Below are positions 8,370-16,929 of a stretch of 39,075 nucleotides of DNA, piece after piece; the stretch's first letter is position 1, and each line of letters opens with the position of its first letter. The DNA lies in the NCBI GenBank assembly GCA_025765595.1, contig JAIVFH010000250.1:1-39075 (forward strand), written 5' to 3'. The notes beneath the pieces were generated by a model. That model made no database searches and was not told the DNA's origin. It worked only from the letters and a program-made list of their open reading frames with translations. The stretch is from Obelidium mucronatum. Taxonomy: Eukaryota; Chytridiomycota; Chytridiomycetes; Chytridiales; Chytriomycetaceae. The translations under genes and the position numbers were made by a program.

Positions 8370-9732
8370 ATGGGCGTTGAAAGCGACGACGATTACGAGT
8401 CGCTTCCCTCCAGCCCAGTCCACGTAAACATGCTGGCAGGAGCCCTGGCTGGGATCACCGAACATACTCTCATGTACCCCATCGACAGTGTCAAGGTATT
8501 TCAGATCCCAAAAAGACTGCCTGGTGTATTACTAAAGTTTGGTGTCGACAACTTTGCGCTCACAAAAAGACTCGAATGCAAATCATTTCATCCAATCCAA
8601 ATGCAATCTATTCCAGCATATCGAATGCCTTGCGAAGGATAAGCACTGCTGAAGGAGCGAGTTCTCTGTGGCGAGGAGTCAATTCAGTTGTGATGGGAAG
8701 TGGACCTGCGCATGCCCTTTCATTTGCGGTCTATGAATACTTTAAGGTTGCTTTTGGGGCTGATCAGGAAGGGAATCGGGTTATGGAGGCTGGTTAGTTT
8801 TTTTCCTGTTTTTTTGGTTTGCGTTTTTCCAAGGACTTGGACTTTGGACCCAAATATCTTTTGTGGAGGGAATGTGGCCGGCATTATATCAATTTGTATT
8901 CTTTATATCTGGGCTAGAATGAGGTGGACAGTGGGTGGGAGTCATTTGTTGAGATCGTGATTGCTTGACCCACACATACCTGGAACCGAATCAACGGCGA
9001 TCTCCTTTGTACGGAGATACCACTTGAACCCTAAAGACGTCCGGAATTTCGTTGGAACAAGATAGCGGCTTCACCAACGCAACTCATACCCATTCAAAGA
9101 TCAACGTCTTGAAAAAAAAAACACTAACTTTCTTTCACACAGCCATCGCAGGCGCATGCGCAACTTTCGCCCACGACGGGCTCATGACCCCCTTTGACGT
9201 CATCAAACAACGAATGCAACTCACAACCTCCACATCCCACCCAACAACCCTCCACTGCGCCAGCCATATACTCCGAACCGAAGGAATCCGTGCTTTTTAC
9301 GTTTCGTACCCAACAACACTTGCCATGAACATTCCATTCCATATGATCCATTTCAGCAGTTATGAAACCTTGAAGAAGCAATTGAACCCGTCTGGGAAAT
9401 ACGATCCATTGAGCCATTGTGTGGCGGGTGGAGTTGCGGGAGGGCTTGCGGCGCTTGTTACGACACCGTTGGATGTTATCAAGACGGTGCTGCAGACGCG
9501 GGGCGTGAGTGAGGATCTGGCGGTGCGGAATGTAACGGGGTTCCGGGAGGCGTTGGGGGTTGTTTTGGAAAGAGGTGGTGGTGTGAAGGGGTTGTTTCGG
9601 GGCTGGAAACCACGGGTTTTGACAAATGTTCCGGCGACAGCGATTTCTTGGACAACCTATGAGTTCCTGAAAGTGTTTTTTGGTGGGAAGAAGCAATTGG
9701 AGTCACCAAAGAGTGTTTCTGTTGTTGTCTAG
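8370..9732 (+). CDS. Mitoferrin-like mitochondrial iron carrier, copy 2
   Basis: Exons 8370-8495, 8570-8792 and 9143-9732 encode 312 residues. The start [20 protein letters not shown] parallels that of copy 1, and the three carrier signatures are [20 protein letters not shown] and [13 protein letters not shown]. Intron positions and phases are identical to copy 1, but the second intron is 350 nt instead of 89 nt, and exon 2 is 9 nt longer through a small insertion after the first signature. The C-terminal tail differs ([14 protein letters not shown]). The third repeat keeps [20 protein letters not shown], the typical carrier block before the last helix. Same predicted role as copy 1: iron import through the inner mitochondrial membrane. 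Confidence 0.9.
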
Positions 9733-10224
9733 TGATTTTCTTGGTTTTCGCAGAGGAGTTTCTGCATGGTTATGACTTATTAATAAATCTAAACGGGGCC
9801 CGTGTAAAACCCATTTGAAAACGCTGAAACTTGGGTGAATGGAATTAGCTGGAATTAGTGTGTTTGGTTGATCGCAAAGATCATGTTTTGATCAAAGATG
9901 ATAGAATTCGCACTGCAACGCCCGCACCAATCACTTCACTTGATAGCACATGACTTTTCATGACGGTGCATGACTCGTATGGAATAGTATTAGAATAATA
10001 AGTCTGACAGAATCATTCGACAACTCGCAGAATTTCCCCAGAATTATCACAACAAAGTATTCCTCCCCGTCAAGCTGCGCAACAATATGAAAAAATATAA
10101 TTCGAGGTCCCATCGTAATCAGCGCAAGCAAAATCGGCTTTTTATTTTTTTGCCTTGATCTGAAGCAAAAAGAGTATTCAAGTGCAGAACGTCTTCCGTC
10201 AAGTTTCGAAAATCAATTTCCTTT
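9733..10224. other. Intergenic between convergent genes, nothing recognised
   Basis: This 492-bp stretch lies between the stop of mitoferrin copy 2 and the stop of the complex I subunit gene. It probably holds both 3' untranslated regions. I see no tRNA, coding motif or strong repeat, only short local repeats such as the near-duplicate GAATTAGCTGGAATTAG at about 9841. Confidence 0.55.
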
Positions 10225-10607
10225 TTAATCATCGTATCCAGAGATTGCTTCTCGGGCACGAAGAGGGACTGTGGAAGGAGATCAAAAAAAAAATGGCAAA
10301 AAATACTATAAAATAGTACATACTAGGGTATGTTCGTGGAGCATCGACAGGCTTCTTGTACCCCTGTTCTCTTCTGTAAGGGTAGACTCCAAAGAGAAGG
10401 ACTGGAGAGCTGAGTCCAAAGGCGTAGGCCATGAAGATGGCAGGGTGGTTGTGCTAAAAGGAGAGAGTTTGATGAGACAACTTAAACCGTCCAAGATTTT
10501 TGAAAGCTGATGTGTACCAAGTTGTACTTGAGGTAGCCCAGGACACTAAGGGAGGTGTAGTTGTGTTAGCGGCAGTGGAGCACAAAATAGAAACACAAGT
10601 ACCCCAT
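10225..10607 (-). CDS. NDUFA3: NADH:ubiquinone oxidoreductase small subunit, NDUFA3 / fungal 9.5-kDa type
   Basis: Four tiny exons (10607-10603, 10545-10518, 10453-10324, 10268-10225) splice to 68 residues. The product reads MGVLGYLKYNL, then HNHPAIFMAYAFGLSSPVLL, then PYRREQGYK, and ends TYPIPLRAREAISGYDD. The order LxYLKYN, a single membrane helix with GxxSPVL, PxRRxxG, TYPIP and a terminal GYDD matches the fungal 9.5-kDa complex I subunit (NDUFA3 family), an accessory membrane-arm protein. The first exon is only 5 nt (ATGGG). Its intron carries a GCTAACA branch-like site. All four exons join with correct phase (207 nt in total). No continuous ORF reveals this gene. It is divergent from NUP43 (74 bp between start codons). 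Confidence 0.82.
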
Positions 10608-10681
10608 TTTTGAATAATAAAATAAAATGAAATAAAATGAAAATAAAATCAAATAAATAACTTATATTAATTCACTCAAAT
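10608..10681. promoter_or_regulatory. Divergent NDUFA3-NUP43 spacer with AAAAT pentamer tract
   Basis: Only 74 bp separate the two start codons. The spacer is almost entirely A/T and dominated by repeats of AAAAT and AAATG. A short bidirectional promoter is the simplest reading; no defined element such as a CCAAT box is visible. Confidence 0.5.
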
Positions 10682-11802
10682 ATGCCATCTCTTCTCACTT
10701 CAGAATCCATCCGCGAACCCAAATTCACCAATTACACGTCGCCGCTTCCGCTGACGAAAGTGCGGTTTTCGCCCGAGGCGAATGTTGCTCGAGGGCTTCA
10801 AGTGTTTGCAGTTGGCAACTCCAGCGGCGGTATCGGCATCTGGAATGCAACAAGTCAGCTCTTTCTTCACTTTGTTGAATAGGCTCTTACACTCTTTGAT
10901 TGCAGATGGCGGGTTGGCTGGACAGCTGTGGACGTGTTCGAATGTGTCGTACACTGCAGTCGGGGCGGCGCCTGTCGCGGCGCTGTCGTTCTCGTCGGTC
11001 GTAGTCGCGGGCGTGGGGCGCGCCGTAGTTTGCCTCAATCCGGCGACGCTTGTGCGGGCGACTGTGTGCGTCGGCGCGCCGGTGGTCGCAGTCGCGGCGT
11101 CGAAGCAGCGCGCGGCGGCGGCGCTGGCGGACGGCGGCGTGGCGAGCGTCGACGTGGCGACGGCGACGGCGGAACACACAACGGCGCGCGTCGATGCGGC
11201 GGCGCCGACGGCATTGCAGTGGCGCGGAACGCACGAAGTCGTCGTCGCCACGGACGCCGGCCGCCTCGTCGTCGTCGATCTGCGCGCAGACGCCGCCCCG
11301 GCGCTGCACCTGCAGGACCTGCGCAACCCCGACGTCGGAATAAACTGCGTCGCCGTGCATCCGTCATCCCACACCACTATTGCCACGGGCTGCGAGGACG
11401 GCTCAGTGAAAGTGTGGGACCTCAGAAGCGCGGCAAAAGAGCCAGAAGTGCAAGTGTTTAAAGTTCACTCGTCCGATGGTAGGCTGCGTGTGTTGGAATA
11501 GTCTCATTGAAAAGCACTCAACTTTCTATGTTATGGTAGTGTGGGACATTGCATTTCCGACTGTTGATGCCAATACTCTTGTCACTTGTTCGCAAGACGG
11601 AACAGTAGCCCACTTCAAATACAACTACAACAATGTGGACGATGCGTTTAGTTCAAACATGGGTGCGCGTACAATGGATAAGAATCTCGTAAAGCGCTAC
11701 AGTGGAAAGGGATTGGCGTTGAACAGTCTGGACTGCAGCTACAGCGATGCAGTATTTGTTTCGGTCGGCGACGCTGGTCAACTGATAATGTCTGAGCTAT
11801 AG
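10682..11802 (+). CDS. NUP43: Nucleoporin NUP43-like WD40 protein
   Basis: Exons 10682-10853, 10906-11478 and 11540-11802 encode 335 residues; introns are 52 and 61 nt. WD-type repeats are visible, the clearest being INCVAVHPSSHTTIATGCED followed by GSVKVWDLRS, then VWDIAFPTVDANTLVTCSQD, and a last blade near NSLDCSYSDAVFVSVGDAG. The layout FKVHSSD-VWDIAF-LVTCSQDG is characteristic of NUP43, a beta-propeller subunit of the outer-ring Nup107-160 (Y) complex of the nuclear pore. Exon 2 is strikingly GC-rich (about 10960-11350), with runs of Ala and Val codons and open frames on both strands, unlike flanking DNA. A generic WD40 protein remains possible. The stop is 14 bp from the stop of convergent PPIL1. 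Confidence 0.75.
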
Positions 11803-11816
11803 CAATAAAATCCCCT

Positions 11817-12365
11817 TTATTGCTCCAGCTGAATGGGATAAACCTTGCGCATCATAACTTCCTCCTTTGGTCTGTCTCCCGAGTCTGTGGGCACCATTCC
11901 CAACCGCTTCACGATGCTCATTCCGTGCGAAACTCGTCCAAAGATTGTGTGTTTTCCATCCAACCACGGCGTCGGCGCCAGCGTGATGAAAAACTGCGAC
12001 CCATTCGTGTCCTTTCCCGAGTTGGCCATGCTCAGGATACCAGCACCTGAATGCTTGAGGTCTCGATGGATTTCGTCGGCAAACTTGTCCCCATAGATAC
12101 TGGCTCCGCCTCGTCCAGTTCCCGTAGGGTCTCCCGTTTGAATCATAAAGTCTTGAATGACTCTGTGAAAGATGATGCCGTTGTAGTAGCCACGCCGGGC
12201 AAGTTCTACAAAGTTCTTGCATGTCTGTTCAGGTTTGACTTGTGTTCAGTTGTGTCCATGAAGATCTAAAAAAACAGCAATGCTAACCCGCGGTGCATGG
12301 TCCCAGTAGAGCTCAACGGTAACTTGTCCAGCGGAAGTTTCAATGACTACGTTTTCTCTGCTCAT
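11817..12365 (-). CDS. PPIL1: Peptidyl-prolyl cis-trans isomerase, PPIL1-type cyclophilin
   Basis: Two exons (12365-12288 and 12224-11817; intron 63 nt, phase 0) give 161 residues, close to human PPIL1. The sequence has [74 protein letters not shown] and [12 protein letters not shown]. The catalytic arginine of the FHR motif and the QFF and WLDGKH blocks are present, so isomerase activity is expected. PPIL1 cyclophilins are spliceosome components. The [15 protein letters not shown] loop distinguishes this single-domain type from CypA. It is divergent from NRDE2 (88 bp between starts), another nuclear RNA factor. Confidence 0.92.
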
Positions 12366-12453
12366 GCTTTGATGTTGACTTATTTTATTTTTATTTTTAT
12401 TTATTTTATTTTATTTTATTTAATTCTATTTCCCACAGCTAAACGAAAGACCC
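12366..12453. promoter_or_regulatory. Divergent PPIL1-NRDE2 spacer, TTTTA-repeat rich
   Basis: The 88 bp between start codons consist largely of a TTTTA/TTTAT pentamer tract (about 12378-12428). A pyrimidine stretch ending CCCACAG lies 16 bp before the NRDE2 ATG and could be a 3' splice site of an untranslated intron. The spacer resembles the other two short divergent spacers in the window. Confidence 0.45.
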
Positions 12454-13226
12454 ATGTCTGGATTCCTCGGATCTTCGCTATTTCCAAGCTTCAATCCAAT
12501 TCAAAGAGATAGCGACAGCGAAAGTGAACAAGAAGCATTGCGGAATCCAGTAACAGTGTTTTCGAATATTCAACTGACCGAAACAACGCCAACTGCATCA
12601 ACTACTACAATTACAACAACTACACAACCAGCACCGTCCTTCCCGACTTTCTCTTCCTTCTCTTTCAATGCTCTCAAACCATCTGCCCAACAACCGCTCT
12701 CTTTGCAAACAGCCTCTGGAACCACCAGCCCTTCATTCAACAACCACGCAACCACCTCACCAAATGATCCAGACATGTCCAATAATTACCACATGACCCA
12801 CGCGTCTTCAAACAACAAATCAACATCTTTAAAGCGGAAAAAAAAATAAGGAAAAGGAATCAAAAAAGAAACACAAATCAAAACACCACAGCAACAACAA
12901 CAACAGCAACAACAACAAGGATGATTTGGAAGACGGCAATGTCGGTCCCACAGATCGTTATTCGGCGGAAAAGACACTGTCAGGGCATTCAAAACGTCTT
13001 CTCAATGTACAAATGTATTATCCATCAGGCGATGATGCTGGAGCTGTGGTTCCCTCCTTCCAATCCAAAAACAACTACAACAACAACAATACGTTGACGG
13101 AAGGGGATTTGGATATTTTCACGTTTGATAGAAAGGGTGATTCTGAAAACAGGAGGTATGGAAGTGCGAATGGGAGTGGTGGGAAAGGTGGCTCCAAGGT
13201 TCCACGGTACCATTCCGTTGGCAGTT

Positions 13227-13305
<79 letters not shown>

Positions 13306-16300
13306 TTGCTTCATATGGGCGGTTTCGGATAATTAACACAAAAAACGAACGAACGTAGATTGCATTTTGGGATCAGATCCGCGGTATAGAATCAGTCGAG
13401 GAGCACGTGTTGGCGCGAATGCGATTGTAGTTTACATGTTGGGAGGAGGTGTTTCGGAACGACTTACAGATCGCGATTATCGGATGGCGTTTCGAGTTCC
13501 CCCAGTTCAATTCCGAAGGTATTTTTTCCGACCAAAATGGCCATTCGATTCTAAAAATGCGTAAAAAAAAAAACAATGCAGTTTTATGGATCAAAATGCG
13601 AAAACTCTTGCCGAGAAAGTGGTGGACAATGATGAGGACGAAAAGTTGCTGGAAGATTTTATTGCCTTCCCAAAAACCAAAACCTCGGCAGTTGTACGCT
13701 ACGATTCAATCAAAAACGACGACGACGACAACAACAACAGCAATGATGAGACCTCTGACAAGGAGTCGTCCAGTTTCCCTTCTTCAGCCTCTCACCACCA
13801 AAATGTCCAAGAATCACCCGAATTCATTGAAAAAACGCGGCGCCTCAACCTCCGGCTTGAAAACAATCCCAAAAACCAGGCAACTTGGCTTGAACTCATT
13901 GACCTACAGGACTCACTTCTCGCCAACGCCACCACCACAAACACAGGGACGGCCGCAGCTTCATCCACCTCCATAACAGCAACAAGGCAAGCCAAACTGC
14001 ATAAAGCGATTACAGAAAAGAAACTCGCAATCTATGAAAAAGCACTCAAGCATTTCCCTACTTCTTTGGAACTCCTGATTCCGTACCTTACTCTCTGTGA
14101 AATTGAATTCGGTGACTCTAATCCGACCCGTCTCTTGACACTCTGGGATCGGGTCTTGAAGCGAACGAAAGGCGAATCAGTCCAGTTGTGGGATAGGTAC
14201 TTGACGTACCGACAGACGAGCTATTTGAGTTTCGGGGTGAACGGATTCGTGGATGCTGTTCAAGAATGTATGGATGTTTTAAAAGGCCTGGAAGGTAAAA
14301 AAGAAAGAAAAAAAATACGAATCACATCACTTGAAACAATAGTACTCATTTACCGTCCCAATTTTTATTTTTTTATTTAAAAAGACTCTGAATCAAATCA
14401 ATCTGGGCTTCTCCACATATTCACTCGCCTTTGTAACCTACTGCACGAAAGCGGGTACACAGAACGAGCAGTCGCGCTCTACCAAGGACAGATTGAGTTT
14501 TCCTGCTTCACACCCCCCGCATTCGAAGAAATGGATTGGCGACAGAGGGTTGATTTGTTTGAAGATTTTTGGGAGAGTGAGTGTCCGCGTGTGGGTGAAC
14601 CTGGTGCAACGGGTTGGAAAGCGAATGTGATGGGTGCGGAGGGGGTTGCAGGGTATAAACCGTTTAAAGCTGGGGGTGATGAAGACTTGATTGTGAATGA
14701 TGGGGATGGTAAGAATTTGTTTTTGGTGTGTGGGTTTTTTATGTTTGGTTGATTTATAGATTAACTTAGATGAGTACAAGATTTGGTTCAGAAAGGAAAT
14801 GGAGTGTTCATTCATGAATTGGGCGCCTCAACGATCTACTTCTGTCAAGGAAGAAGACCCAGATTCCATGAAAGATGTTGGAGATGAAGATGAAGAAGAC
14901 GATGTTGATCCATTTGCTACAATCATCTTTGAAGATATCAGGCCATTTCTGTTCAACCTCAGTTCTCCGAACCTGAAATCGCAACTCATCTCCAATTTCT
15001 TGAACCTCTTGTCTTGTCAATTCAACACTACTTGTACTTCTACCCCGTTGCTTGTAGTTGCCGAGTCATTAATGCGAGTAGAGCTTATGAACAACGCATT
15101 AGTGTCCCAGTTCTTCCCAAAACCCGCGGCAAAGGAAGTGCCGAATACGACTTCACCAGCATTTCCATCGTTCCCACTCAATAACTTCCCAATCACCGTT
15201 TCAACGCTTTATTCAAACTCGATAGCCGCTTCTTCCAATAACAACCCTTCGCTTCTCACACCCTCCGCAGTGGCATCCATCCAAGATTCGGGAAACCACA
15301 AACTTGAATTCATCAAGCACGTTGTTCAACAGTCTTGTAAAGCTGTGGATGACTGGGATGATATTGGAATTCCCTTGATTCTCTCCATGGAAGCGGCTTC
15401 TGCTGCTGGGGAAAGTAGTAAAGGGGGCGGCGTCAAAGCTGCACTCAAGTTGGGGAAATCTATGCTTAAAGAGGAAAGAATGAATTTATCGCTTTGGGCC
15501 TTTTACGCGGGATTGGAGGCTGGGCGAGGGAAGTTGGATGAGGTTGGTGTTTTCTCTGTGTTTTTCTTCTTCTTAATTTTATATGTTTATTTTTTTTTCT
15601 TCTCGCCTAGGCCCGCAAGATCTTTCAAACGGCTTTATCGGCATATCGAACTTTTCCTACGGAGAATCAGCATGACGCAGTGTTGCTTTATGTAGCTTAT
15701 ACCGAATTGGAAATGGATTGTCAAGAGTACTGTCGAGCCTTATGGATTCTCGTTTCATTTGCAGACAGTTCTGTGGATCTTGGGAAAATTGAGACTGAGA
15801 GACCGAGTGCAACTCGGATTTTAAAGGCTCGAAAGGTATTGTTCTGGCTCTCTTCCTTTTGCGCCTCTCTGTTTCTTTTGTCGTTCGTTGATGGTATCTC
15901 TAACCCTTCGCGTTTTTTTTTTGGTCTAGTTTCTAAACGAAATGGCAGATGCAGCTATCCAAAAATGCAACTCGGATTATCAAGTCACACTCCAACAACC
16001 TTCATCCCAGGCGATCCGTATCACATCCTCTCTCATTACGTCCACGTGTCTGTTTGAATACCTGCATTCCAACAACAACATTGAAGAAGCATTTCAGTCC
16101 ATATCCCTCTCGCTTTCAAAACTTGGTCTTTTGCCTGCGCTTCGAGAGCTCGTTTTAGAAACAAGGTTGAAACTTTACGTGACGCATTCAAAGAGACCGG
16201 GTGTTTTTGTCCGTCCAGGAGATATTCGTACTGCAATGGAGTCGGCGGTGTCTGAGTTCCCTCATAATACAAGTTTCTTGCTGCGGTTCGTGGAATATGA

Positions 16301-16773
16301 ATCCAAAACAAAGATTGAAAACAAAGTCCGCAGGCTATTTGATGTTGAGTTGAAGAAGTGAGTGCTTTTTTTTTTTTTGCTTTTACCAAAAGTGTATTGG
16401 AACTGATTGAACAATACAAAGGAATCCATCCTCAACCTTATGGCTCTTTGCAATATTCACAGAACTGCATCACTATAGTGGACAAACTTATAACCCACAT
16501 TCTGTCCGTTCCCTTTTTTCACGGGCTCATGAATGCCCTACCGGCAAACATTGTCCTTCAGTTTGGTACTTGTCCATCATTTTTGAGATCCTGCAAGGGA
16601 ATGTGACGAAATCCAAACAGCTTTTATTTCGGGCTATTCGAGAGTGTCCGTGGAGCAAGAAGTTGTATATGTTGGCTATGGGAGAGTTGAGGGGTGTTTT
16701 CGATGGGTCTGAGGTTGCTGAAATTATAGGGGTCATGGAGGAGAAGGAAATTCGGCTAAGATGTGCGATATGA
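12454..16773 (+). CDS. NRDE2: NRDE2-like nuclear RNA-surveillance factor (one frameshift in an A9 run)
   Basis: Eight exons: 12454-13223, 13359-13518, 13582-14294, 14385-14708, 14770-15542, 15611-15835, 15930-16357, 16422-16773. They give about 1247 residues once one extra base in the A9 run at 12838-12846 is discounted. Evidence for NRDE2 includes a Ser/Lys-rich N-terminus, FTFDRKGDSENRRYG then PRYHSVGNCILGSDP, NLRLENNPKNQATWLELIDL opening the HAT/TPR-like helical repeats, ALYQGQIEF, LFEDFWESE then GWKANV, FEDIRPFLF, and the terminal block FRAIRECPWSKKLYMLA followed by MEEKEIRLR. NRDE2 proteins work in nuclear RNA silencing and exosome (MTR4) regulation. After the A run the alternative frame continues as a Lys/His/Asn-rich stretch typical of this family. 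One intron holds 72 consecutive Ts. Confidence 0.85.
13230..13301 (+). repeat. 72-nt homopolymer T tract inside an NRDE2 intron
   Basis: An uninterrupted T run lies in the 135-nt intron 13224-13358. It begins six bases after the 5' splice site GTTGAG and ends 57 bases before the 3' splice site. On the minus strand it is poly(A), so an inserted retro-sequence tail or replication slippage could have made it. The exact length in the cell is uncertain. Confidence 0.9.
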
Positions 16774-16929
16774 TAGTATGGGAAGATTGTGAGCAATTAT
16801 GGCGAAAGCCCAGTAAAATTGTTAAACAATAGAATTTTTCTTGGATGATCAATAACTGAAATTAACAAGGCTGATAGTTTCGCCATAAATGGGAAAAAGG
16901 AAGAAGCCGCTTTTTTAAAGACAAATCGC

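Noticed and set aside
9124..9696. Minus-strand 190-codon frame opposite mitoferrin copy 2
   Set aside because: Antisense shadow of a conserved carrier exon; no family motif on that strand.
10887..11386. Several 100-230-codon frames on both strands in the GC-rich NUP43 exon
   Set aside because: GC-rich DNA lacks stops in most frames; only the frame joining spliced WD40 blocks makes sense.
13025..13358. Open frames containing poly-Lys or poly-Phe
   Set aside because: They are translations of the 72-nt T tract inside an intron.
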